This document shows positions 1-10,243 of a stretch of DNA of 64,000 nucleotides, in pieces. Both the position numbers and the translations under genes were made by a program. Position 1 is the stretch's first letter. Each line of letters starts with the position of its first letter. A model generated the notes under the pieces. It worked only from the letters and a program-made list of their open reading frames with translations. It was not told the origin of the DNA and did no database searches. This DNA comes from Cymbomonas tetramitiformis. Taxonomy: Eukaryota; Chlorophyta; Pyramimonadophyceae; Pyramimonadales; Pyramimonadaceae. The stretch lies in assembly GCA_001247695.2 (NCBI GenBank), contig LGRX02024691.1, positions 37,336 through 101,335 on the forward strand. Direction: 5' to 3'.

Positions 1-3000
1 ACACTCTCTACGATATTGATTGGTGTGTTTTCTTTTCGCTATCTAGCTGTCAAAGGTTTCACAGTGCTTGCGGCCAGGTCCCCGTGTAGGCCCTGGGATG
101 CACGCGGTGTTCGTGGCGGGCTCTCTCTACAGGCACTGGGGTGCTCGCAGTGCTCACACCCAAGTTCTTATACAAGCGCTAGGGCTTTTCGCTCTCAAGG
201 CTGGTATTCCCTGCGGGCTCTGCACCAGAATGCTCGCGGTACTCACCACCAGGTCCCGTGCAGGAGCTAAGCTGCTCACAGCATTTGCTGCTGGGTTCTT
301 GTGTAGCGCTCGGGTGCTTGCAGTACTCACGATGCACGTGCAGACGCTGGGGTGTTTGAACTGCTTGCAACCACGACACTGCATCGCACCATAACTCGTG
401 AGTCTCCGTGCTGTGACAGTGCTTGGACTGTCATCACCTGAACCAGCACGTGAATTGCTCCCAGGTTGATTCAGAAGGCGGGCGGAAAAGCGCCGCTCAC
501 TTATCAGTCCTTTACCAAGCTTGTGGATCAAGTCGGCCCGCCGCCTGCCGCCCTCCCCCCGCCAACAGCTTTGCCGCCGCCCAAATCGGATGCCCTCCGG
601 CTGGCCGCGGAGGCAGGGCTTCCCGGGGACGGCTGCGTACCCTCCCTCACCACTCTCGGCTACTCCGAGCTGGCAGATGGGATCGGGTTTCCGTTTACTG
701 GCGGCGAGACCACCGGTCTGCAGCAGATGCACAAGCACCTCAGCAGAAAGGTGCTTTCCTCAGAGTACCAACCCTCCCATTGGAATGCTTATGAAGATGC
801 CGCGCCATTGCGGTGCCACAAATAAATTGCGCCAAGTGGCCCCGCTGTCTCTTTGGCCCTCTGCGTCACGCCTCTCGGCATCACGAAGACTTTGTTTTAT
901 GGCCCTGAGGCCTCGCTCCCTCGATACACAAGGGATTCTTCAATGCAAGGTCCAAAGTCGGCAACAGTATTACCCATGATCCTGCATCATGTCTTTCACA
1001 GCTTCTGAAGTAGCATGGCTCCAGGACTCGAGGCGCAAGGCATGCATGCGCTTCTCCCTGGTGTTCAGATGTTCTGGGTGCAGTTTACGAAAAGGGGAAA
1101 CAGGGGCATTCCTAAGCGCATGTGCTGCATTACCGGCCGCCCTCACATTCATCTTGAACACGCATATCCTCGCTTTATGACTGTATAGACTGTACTGTAA
1201 ACATTCCACGATCGCATACTGCAGATTGACGCCCTTTTCAGACGGAATGGGGTTTTAAGTGATACCCTTAGTTTCGCCGCTATCATGTGGAAAGGCATAC
1301 GGGCCCTCGGAGCCTGCTACAAAGCCCTACGAAACTAGAGCAAAGGCCAGGCATCTCATAGGATGGTGGATACACGGCTTGAGCAACATTAGTGAGGTCA
1401 AATTAACAGTTGAGCATGCTAGCGACAACAGCTATCAGGGTCATGCTGCAACGTGCTTTCAGGGCTCAGCGAATGCAGCCTGTTGCGTACTCAATGCTGA
1501 CACGGGTTGTTCATATCCGCCCCTTTCTCGCCTCTCACCCTCCCAGGCGTGGGTGGCAAAGTTTGAGAAGCCGATGACAGCACCCACAGACTTCGATCCA
1601 GCCGCTACCACCCAGCTCTCGCCCTACCTGAAGTTTGGGTAAGAGTTATGACACTCGTCACGTCGACTGCATCTCCCCGCGGCTGTGCGACCAGCAAGGA
1701 CCCACCCCCCAGTGACCGCGGGTGCATCTCCCCGCGGCTGTGCGACCAGCGAGGACCCACCCCCAATCGACCGCGGGTACATCTCTCTGCGGCTGTGCGA
1801 CCAGCGAGGGACCCACCCCATTGACCGCGGGTTGCACTCCCTCCGCGGCTGTGCGACCTGCGCGAGGACCCACCCCAATCGGCCGCGGGTGCATCTGCCG
1901 CGGCTGTGCAACCACCGAGAACCCACCCCCAATCGACCGCGGTTGCATCTCCCGCGGCTGTGCGACCACCAAGGACCCACCCGCAATTGACTTCGCCCCG
2001 GTGCATCTCCCCGCGGGTGTGCGACCACCGAGCCGACCCCCAATGGGCTGCGGGTGCATCTCTCTGCGGCTGTGCGGACCAGCGAGGACCCACTAATGGC
2101 CATGGGTGCATCTCCCCGCGGAGTGTGCGGCTCCACCGAGCCGACCCCATGCGACCGCGGTGCATGCTCCCCGCGGCTATTGCAACGCCACCGAGGACCC
2201 ACCCCCAATCGACATGAGGTGCATCTCTCCCGCGGCTGTGCAGCTTCACCGAACCCACCCCGTGGCCGCGGGTGCGTCTCCCCACAGCTGTGCGACCACA
2301 GGACCCACCCCATATTGACCGCCGGTGCATCTCCCCACGGCTGTGCGACCACCGAGAAACCACCCCCAATCGACGGCGGGTGCATCTGCCCTGCGGCTGT
2401 GCGACCAACGAGGACCCACCCCAATCGACCGCGGGTTGCATCTCCCCGCGGCCTGTGCAACTCACGAAAGGACCCACCCTCAATGGGCGGTGCATCTCCC
2501 GCGGCTGCGCAGCCACCGGGAGGCCCACCCCAATCGACCGCGGGTGGCATCTCAGCGGCTGTGCAACCACCGAACCCACCCCCAATCAGGCCGCGGGTGC
2601 ATCTCTCCGCGGCTGTGCGACCACCAGGCCCACCCCCAATGTCGACAACGGGTGCATCTCCCCACGGCCGTGCGACCACCGAGGACCCACCCCCCTTTGT
2701 CTGCAGGTGCATCTCCCCGCGGCTGTTCCACTCGGAGCTCGTCAGTATTTACCGAAGCACCCCAGGGTCAAGCAAGCCTCCTGTGTCTCTGGAGGTGACG
2801 CCTGTACCCTTTCTCGGTCCCCAGTATATGAGCCTTCTGCAAGCCGCCTGCCCTCCAATTATGGGGATCTCCTCTTTGTTCAATTTTCGACTGTGTGATG
2901 TGGGCGTCTGCTTAGCAGTTTCCACGTCCTTTCCAAGTCCAAGAAATATCATAGGATCCTGGCAATGAATTTCTGACCACCTCTGGCGGCCAAATGATTG

Positions 3001-6000
3001 TCCAAAGTCAGCGGCGCGGTAGCGTGGACGGAGGCATGAGGGGTGTGGAGGCGGTGGCACGTCAGGGCCAACTGCTGTGGAGAGAATTCTTTTATACCAC
3101 CTCAGTGGGCACGCCGAATTTCGACAAGATGGTGGGAAACCCGATCTGCAAACAGATACCGTGGGACAACAGCCCCGAGCTTCTCACAGCATGGGAAGGT
3201 ATGACACCTCTGCGGCTCTGCTTTTGTCCATCCGCAGCATGTCAGCTTGGCGTTTGCTCCAGGGCAAATTGATCTTTCCGAGGGATTTCTTCACGGATAG
3301 ACCATCGCGACTCGAGCTGCACAGCCCTAATGCCTGAGCTCTGCAACGTTGCTTCCAGCACCGTGTGGATTTGAGAAAGCGGTGAAGTCACCCGACCTGA
3401 GCGTGTATGGGGTAGGAGGGCTGTGGGCGCACCATGGCAGAGGGCCGCACTGGCTTTCCATGGATTGACGCGGCGATGACTCAGCTCGTGACCCAAGGCT
3501 GGCTGCACCATCTGGTACCGTCTTCTCGCTCCATGCATGTGTGACCCCCGTGCCCCCTCCGGAGGCGGTGCAGCGCAGTCGTCATCGCGCAGAGATTGCT
3601 CGTGCCAAGGCACAGCGTGTGTTAAAGATGTGCGCGTGTCAGTCGAGACTTGATGATGCACACCGGTTTCTCTTCATTTATAGATGTATGGATAAATGCT
3701 GGCTTTCAATCTTCCAGATATGGAAGATTGTATTATCTATATCTGAATGCCTCCGGCACTGCAGGGATTTATCCCAAAACATTTCGAGTCTCTCTTTGCA
3801 CATGCAGGTGAGTATGTCCCTGATTCAAAAGGGTTGCACCATCAAGGCGTCAGTGGGGCTTTTTTGCGATGATTCAAAAGGGTTGCCCCATCAAGGCGTC
3901 GGTGGGGCTTTTTTGCGGTGATTCAAAAGGGTTGCCCCATCAAGGCGTCGGTGGGGCTTTTTTGCGGTGATTCAAAAGGGTTGCCCCATCAAGGCGTCGG
4001 TGGGGCTTTTTTGCGATGATTCAAAAGGGTTGCCCCATCAAGGCGTCGGTGGGGCTTTTTTGCGGTGATTCAAAAGGGTTGCCCCATCAAGGCGTCGGTG
4101 GGGCTTTTTTGCGGTGATTCAAAAGGGTTGCCCCATCAAGGCGTCGGTGGGGCTTTTTTGCGATCATTCTTGGTGGAGAGACCCTTGGTGGACCTGGATG
4201 TGGTATATTTGCACCTTGCGTTTTCGGGGGCGACCGCAGTTTGAATATGGTTGGAGGGATGTGGCTGTCCCTGTGGCATCCTTTTGGGGGTACTGCCTCT
4301 TCAAGGGCATCGCGGATCAGTCTGCTTCTTGCTCTCTCTTGTGCAGTGCCTCGCGGCTGTTCACTTGCTGGGGGACTCGTGTTCATTAACCTGGATGTGA
4401 GGCTCTCGCACCTCGTTGTCAACGGGGCGGCCGCCGTTTAGAAATGTGTGATTAGATGCATTCTGGGAAAACACAAGCTTGCCCACCCCTGCTTCCTTTC
4501 CTCTGTTGTCTCTCCCCTACCCCTGATATTCAAGGAACCGCCAGTTTATTGACTAAGGGTTCCAGCTTTGCCATAAAGATAGCCGTCACCTCCTGTTGTC
4601 CCCCTCCCACACCCTTGTCAGATCGCCCACGTCCACCACCACCGGCATACGCCCTGTGCAGACATGACACCATGACACATGTTGTCCCTCTGTCCCCCGT
4701 AAGGGCCACCATCCTCGGCCCAGCGGCCTAAGGTGGACTGGAGAGACTTTTTGGAGGCCTAGGCCAGCGGGTAGTTCCACCTCCCAGGTGACGTGGCAAA
4801 ATGTCCGCCGCCTCAGCCACCCTTGCCCCTCTCTGGAGGAAACTGTGCTATCGAGACCCGTACGCAAAGACGGGAATGGTCCCCATAGACTAGTCTTCCT
4901 CTCCGAGCCCCCGCCAGAGCACATCATGAGTGAGTGCCCAGCAAATGGGAAGCACTCACTCATGATGTGCTCGACTCAGTAGAACTCGCCATAGTGTATG
5001 CCGCTTCACGATGAGCACTCACGGGCCACAGGCGGATAATCATACCCTGTATGATTACGCACAGGCCATGCTTAGTGCCCCGACTTGCTCATTCGGCCTT
5101 CCCTGCTCTGGCCCCGGGAGTGCGCGTGCGGACACCCAGCGGACACCCACCCAGCCTAACAGCAGTGCATACCCCTCTTCTCACCCATATCCCAAGCACC
5201 TACTGTTCCCAAACCTTCCCCTGAGAGCAAAGCCGAGCCCGTGCTCAAGGTATCAGGTAGAGGTGTCCTGTGAAACGTGCACGCCTATAGGATATCTGAG
5301 TCCTGCCAGGCTCTCCTTGGTCATCGGTTTAGGAAAGGCGGCGGATTGGCTCCGATGACAGTCAGCCCGAGTCACATGTTTGTGTCCAGGTATCTTGTGG
5401 GCAGTAGCTCTCCTTTGCCCCGGTGACAGTCAGCCCGAGTCACATGTTTGTGTCCAGGTATCTTGTGGGCAGTAGCTCTCCTTTGCCCCGGTGACAGTCA
5501 GCCCGAGTCACATGTTTGTGTCCAGGTATCTTGTGGGCAGTAGCTCTCCTTTGCCCCGATGACAGTCAGCCCGAGTCACATGTTTGTGTCCAGGTATCTT
5601 GTGGGCAGTAGCTCTCCTTTGCCCGGTGACAGTCAGCCGAGTCACATGTTTGTGTCCAGGTATCTTGTGGGCAGTAGCTCTCCTTTGCCCCGGTGACAGT
5701 CAGCCCGAGTCACATGTTTGTGTCCAGGTATCTTGTGGGCAGTAGCTCTCCTTTGCTCCCTCCCTTTCTTCCCGTACTCACCCCCTCCCTTCCCACCAGT
5801 CTCTCCCTCGGCTCTCCCCCCTTGACCTAGATGGTAGTTCCGATAGGCACTCCCCGTGCGGCCCGTGGGAGTGTGCACAAAAAGTAGATTCCGTCTGTGG
5901 ATAAGCACTGCTGTCATCCCCGTGGTATCTTTCTGGCGGGTACTGCCTCTTGAAGAATGAAGCAGACTAGTCTGCTTTTATTGCAAGGAGAGGCAGGGTG

Positions 6001-8123
6001 GGCTGATGGCGACACTCCGCGTCCTCCCTTGTTCCTTGCGGGGAGCGCCTAGGTTCTCGCTTTTGGTTGCTGCTTTCATGAATCTTCCACTGTCTGTCCA
6101 TCGGTTCATTGCAACCATCGACCAACGAGTCCCATCCATCGACCGTGAGCAACCGGGGGGCATGCCAGCAGAGTTCGCTTACCCCGCTACCTGGGGACTT
6201 AACCCGCCATATCGCATGTCGGGCAGTGACCAGCACATGCTATCAGTCATACTGCTTTGCATTCGGTTTGAGATGCGTCGAAGGGGGTGGCATCTTGTCA
6301 CGGCCGCGCCCTTTTCCTGAGTGCTGCTCACATCCACTGGGAGGATGGTGGGCCGGCTTTTGCCGGTGGGCCTCACGACGTTCAGCGTGTTAGGCGAGAA
6401 CCGGCACTCAGATCCAGGGCGCCGTCGGATGGACAGAGTCAAGATCGGAAGATGCGTAGCCATGAGATTGTATTTTTCGAGGCCCCAGGATGCGCGACCT
6501 GAATTCATATAGCGGCGGCAGCTTGGTAGCTGAAATTATTCATCAGAGTGTGCAGCCTTCCACGCACAAGCCGGCGGGCAGAGCATAAGCACCTGCTGGC
6601 GCAGCGCGCCCGGCTCGATGGGCTGATCCCAGCTTGGAGTAGCAAGCACCTGGAGATGGGGATCTGATGCAGGGTGCTGTGAGAGCCCCTTGCAGGCGCG
6701 GCACGCTGTCGCATGCTTCCTCACCCGTGGGGATCTCTTCTGCCACTGGGAACGCGGGCGGGACATTTTCGACAAGCATCTCGTCGACTCTGATTGGGCG
6801 CTCAACAATGCCAACTGGATGTGGCTCTCTGCAAGCGCTTTCTTCGCGCAGTACTTCCGGGTGTACTCGCCGGTGTGCTCTCGCTGCCCCTCCTCCCAGC
6901 AGCCGGGCGCCCCAGAAGCCATCCATACGCCTTGCTGCCCAATCATTGCCTCCACTACTACGTGTGTGCTAGCGTTCCTCCCATTTCATAAACACTGCCC
7001 CTGTGGTTGTTGCAATTGGCCTTCGGGCCGTCCGGCTTCTTGTGGCCAGGTGGCGCATCATCTCCCTGTTCCAGAGTGCTGCTGCTTGTGGCCAGGTGGC
7101 GCATCATCTCCCTGTTCCAGAGTGCTGCTGCTTGTGGCCAGGTGGCGCATCATCTCCCTGTTCCAGAGTGCTGCTGCTTGTTCCTTCGGGATGGCCTCGG
7201 AAGACACGCCTAGCACAACAATCCAGAGGAGTGCGGAGTCTGGCCATGCGCGAGCGCCCCGCCCCTTCCTCCTTTGTCGCTCACCGGAGCTCCCGGTTGC
7301 CGCCCAGTGATCTGCCCATCGCTCCGCTCGTTGAGATGCTGCTGACCACTTAATCACCGCCTGTGAGCAGTGTGTTGCACCTCATGCCTCGGGCATCTTC
7401 AGTTCACACCTCTTTGGGTGTGGTCAGACCTCGGGCATCTTCAGTTCACACCTCTTTGGGTGTGGTCAGACCTCGGGCATCTTCAGTTCACACCTCTTTG
7501 GGTGTGGTCAGACCTCGGGCATCTTCAGTTCACACCTCTTTGAGCCTTGGATGAAATGCGCAGATAGCCTTTCCCAAGAAAACTGACCCCGATGGGAAGT
7601 ATGTCAAGCACTTCCTTCCGGTGCTGAAAGATATGCCTTCCAAATACATCTATGAGCCTTGGACAGCCCCGATTGAGGTCAGTGCAGTGCCCCCTCGTCA
7701 CTGCAGCCTCTCTTTCGCCTTGCAGAGGCGCCTTGCGGAACTCGCGTTGCTATTATCTGGTCTTGGCACACTGAGATTTGTTCGTGCTTCCTTACACAGT
7801 TCTTGGCATTCCGAGGTTGCTACACCGGCTGAAAACACTTTTGGTGCACACAGGTCCAGAAGAAGGCGAAGTGCATCATTGGAAAAGACTATCCAAAGCC
7901 AATAGTTGACCACGCTATGATTCACAAAGAGAACATCAGCCGGATGGCTGCAGCATACAACGCTGCTAAAGCCTTGGCTGGAGGTAGTGGAGGGGGAGGA
8001 GGGAAAGGAGCAAGCAAAACGGGATCTGGTAAAGCTGCAGGTGGTGACAAGAAAAGTAAGCAGGGGAGTGGAACGACCACCTCTAATAAGCGTCAGAAGA
8101 CATTGAAAGATTTCTCTAAGTAA
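1..8123 (+). CDS. Animal-like cryptochrome / (6-4) photolyase, 3' part (5' end outside window)
   Basis: This is a flavoprotein blue-light receptor or (6-4) photoproduct repair enzyme. Exons read by eye are <1-22, 465-750, 1547-1638, 2707-2794, 3066-3198, 3441-3514, 6696-6872, 7564-7677 and 7855-8123. All introns are GT-AG and all phases match. Family motifs appear in order: [21 protein letters not shown] split from [47 protein letters not shown] joined to [57 protein letters not shown] and YPKPIVDH. These cover the FAD-binding domain; the N-terminal antenna domain is mostly outside. The tail after about [10 protein letters not shown] is Gly/Lys/Ser-rich and ends [11 protein letters not shown] before a TAA stop. 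Photolyase and cryptochrome activity cannot be told apart here. No coding interruption is seen, so the gene looks functional. The family call is secure. Confidence 0.93.
1650..2700 (+). repeat. Intronic minisatellite built from the downstream splice-acceptor/exon start
   Basis: About 19 degenerate units of roughly 50-60 bp fill nearly all of the intron 1639-2706. Each unit carries a version of GTGCATCTCCCCGCGGCTGT followed by a GACCCACCCCCAATCGACCG-like stretch. The first part is the same sequence as the real exon start at 2707, just after CTGCAG. In the units the bases before it are usually CGCGG rather than a CAG acceptor. The array therefore looks like an amplification of the intron/exon junction. 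All long ORFs here on both strands are repeat artefacts. Confidence 0.9.
3822..4164 (+). repeat. 49-bp tandem repeat, 7 copies, each with hairpin plus T-run
   Basis: Units start with GATTCAAAAGG at 3822, 3871, 3920, 3969 and onward every 49 bases. Each unit contains GCCCCA, a short loop, TGGGGC and then TTTTTT. Copies are nearly identical; the first is the most divergent. The array sits in the intron 3515-6695. Confidence 0.93.
5356..5757 (+). repeat. 68-bp tandem repeat, 6 copies
   Basis: Units starting TGACAGTCAGCC occur at 5356, 5424, 5492, 5560, 5627 and 5694. Each includes GAGTCACATGTTTGTGTCC and GTAGCTCTCCTTTGCCC. Two of the later units have one-base deletions. The array is intronic. 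Confidence 0.93.
7041..7178 (+). repeat. 46-bp tandem triplication in intron
   Basis: Three copies of a unit starting TGTGGCCAGGTGGCGCATC begin at 7041, 7087 and 7133, inside the intron 6873-7563. Confidence 0.9.
7387..7545 (+). repeat. 42-bp tandem repeat, 4 copies
   Basis: Units CCTCGGGCATCTTCAGTTCA begin about 7387, 7429, 7471 and 7513 and stop about 20 bases before the exon acceptor at 7563. The array is intronic. Confidence 0.9.
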
Positions 8124-8569
8124 TTTGTTGGTTTCGATCATACGTATAACAGACTCATTATACCTCTCAATATCTCATCAATTATGATGGCTTACTGATG
8201 GACAGCTCCTCAATTTTTGATTTCTTTGTAATTTCAGATGTCAAAATTTGAAATACTTCTCAAACAATCGGGTAATTAGCTCCTCAAATTATTGGCACCA
8301 TACTCCTTTTGATATTATCGCACACTCCGAAATCTGGTGTAAGCAACTAGAAAACAGTAAGAATTAGTATGTGTTCGAGTACAGTACCAGCCTTCGAAGC
8401 TACCGGAGTCCTATGAGATACAAGGGCGCACAAAACGTCAATTGCTGTTTTCAGGTGAGCAAAGTATCATAGCGTGTGTATGTTACACATATGTTCCAGC
8501 GTATTGCCAATTACTTATGTATGCATAAATATGTGTGGGTGGGTAGGGGTGGGTGGTGGGGGGGGGGTT
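8124..8569. other. 3' flank of the cryptochrome/photolyase gene
   Basis: AT-richer sequence follows the TAA stop and probably contains the 3' UTR and polyadenylation region. No gene or clear polyadenylation signal can be assigned. It ends in a G-rich run at about 8540-8568 that borders the foldback arm. Confidence 0.5.
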
Positions 8570-9030
8570 AAATTTAGATTGGGGGTAGACTTTTGATTAT
8601 AATCCACATCGGGGTAGACGTTTCGATTGAGTCCACATCGGGGGTAGGCACTTCATTTTAATCCACATCGGGGTAGATATATTTTATTTTGATAGTCGTA
8701 GATCGGGGGTAGGCAAGACTGAACGTCGTAGATCGGGAGTAGACACTTCATTTTAATCCACGCCGGGGGTAGGCATTTCATTTAAATGTACATTGAGGGT
8801 AGACTTATTGGGCAGACACTTCATTTCAATCCACATCGGGGGTACACATTTCAGTTTAATGCACATCGGGGGTAGATATTTTATTTTAATCTTAGATTGG
8901 GAATGGTGACATCGGCATCGTCGTGCATGATGATGCCAATGATAATATCGCCATCGATGACAATGCTGGCATCGCCATCGATGATGGCAATAATGGCATC
9001 GCCATCGATTACGACAATGGAGGCATTGCC
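8570..9030. repeat. Left arm of a foldback-type element
   Basis: Degenerate units of about 30 bp with the core ATCCACATCGGGGGTAGAC and TTCATTTTAAT are followed, from about 8900, by GATGACAATG/GGCATCGCCATCGAT-type repeats. The same two blocks appear in reverse complement and mirrored order at 27599-28065. Before element C inserted, the two arms formed one palindrome of about 1 kb. I see no coding capacity. Confidence 0.75.
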
Positions 9031-9035
9031 ATAAA

Positions 9036-9454
9036 TGTACTAGGGTGTATCGCGAGTCAAACGAGAGACAGTCGTGTCTGAATGACGAGTGACAGCACCA
9101 ATGACAGTCACCAGTATGACCGCGAGGTATGACAAGGGTGACTGACAGCTTGTGACTTTTTGAACATCTGCAACCACAGCAGATCAGGTTGAGAGAATTG
9201 GTGGGAAACCATTCCAGAAATGGGGGGAAACCATTTTATATTCAAACAGCCACACAGATCTGGAGGGAAACCAGGAGAGCCCCAGATCTTGCCACATCAT
9301 CAGATCTATGACTATTCAGTAATTCAGGGCAGAGATCATTGTATGACTGGCAGCTGCAGCCCAAAGGCCAAATGACAAGACCTGTCATAGGAGATGTGAA
9401 CATGAAGTGACTGAGCACTGTGACTGTCGAATTCGGATGAGATCTGAGGGAATT
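9036..9454 (+). repeat. Left LTR of element C, first part
   Basis: It matches 26934-27353 almost base for base and stops exactly where element A begins. The second part of this LTR lies at 22926-23117. Confidence 0.88.
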
Positions 9455-10140
9455 TGTGCCAGGGGCACGACGACAGATGCTCGGAGATATGTTTTTGATT
9501 GAACGTGCAAAGGTACACAATTCGGGTTTTATAATATACTGGATCAGGGCCAGATTGAGGTACAAACGATAATTCGGTTCCGAGTTCTGAAGGCTAAACA
9601 CTTCTCAAGTGCTCCACTTATTCACTCGTCACTCAGGTTGCAAGGTCAACCTCTTGACGGCCGATGTCACACTTCGGCTCAACGTTCAATTCCCGATCCG
9701 ATCTCATTTCTAATTCCGATTCGTCATTCTTGATTCAGATGTTATGCTGACAGACTGGCACGATGACTGTCCCACAGTACTGTCATACTGCTGTACTGTC
9801 ATACTGTCATACTGTCATAGCGTCATACTGTCATACTGTCATAACCTTGATATCTGATATTCAATCTCATTGTCTCTTCAACCCCGATGCGAATCCAACC
9901 ATTCTTCGAGGGTCTGACTGAGTGCCACGATGACACCCCCCACAGTACTGTCATACTACTATAGTGTCATACTGTCATACTGTGTCATAGTGTCATACTG
10001 TCATACCCCGGACATCTGGTACTCATTCTCATCGTGATTTCAAGCCCAATTTCACTGTCATCGTGCCAATCCCAGATTACCCCCGATGACACACATACGG
10101 ACGCATAGGCATATCGGCTCACGCTGTGCCTCCGGGCACA
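9455..10140 (-). repeat. 3' LTR of element A
   Basis: In plus orientation it starts TGTGCCAGGGGCACG and ends CCTCCGGGCACA, so its ends are short inverted repeats (TG...CA). It contains two clusters of the decamer CTGTCATACT/TGTCATAGTG (about 9775-9843 and 9945-10010). It differs from the 5' LTR at only a few positions seen by eye. Confidence 0.93.
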
Positions 10141-10160
10141 ACTCTCCCCCCCTTAGGAGT
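10141..10160 (-). other. Polypurine tract of element A
   Basis: On the minus strand the sequence just before the 3' LTR reads CTAAGGGGGGGAGAGT, a typical plus-strand primer site. The same tract borders the element B LTR (37637-37655). Confidence 0.8.
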
Positions 10161-10243
10161 GGTCTACCTCCTGGGATCACTCCGCTAAGGTACCATCTAA
10201 GTTCCAGTTCTTAGGTTCTCTGGTTCCTTTCTGTTTCCAGTTC

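Larger units (their letters stand above)
3515..6695 (+). other. Large 3.2-kb intron of the cryptochrome/photolyase gene
   Basis: The intron joins the exon ending WLHHL (3514) to the exon starting ARHAVAC (6696), both in phase 0, with donor GTACCG and acceptor TTGCAG. It holds two regular tandem arrays (3822-4164 and 5356-5757) and otherwise unique GC-rich sequence. I find no other gene in it. The open frames have no family motifs. Confidence 0.8.

Noticed and set aside
1605..2968. Overlapping long ORFs over the intron minisatellite
   Set aside because: All frames are repeat-driven and span the validated intron 1639-2706.
3822..4164. Rho-independent terminators or prokaryotic DNA
   Set aside because: The hairpins are units of a 49-bp intronic minisatellite in a gene with clear spliceosomal introns; nothing else in the window is prokaryotic.
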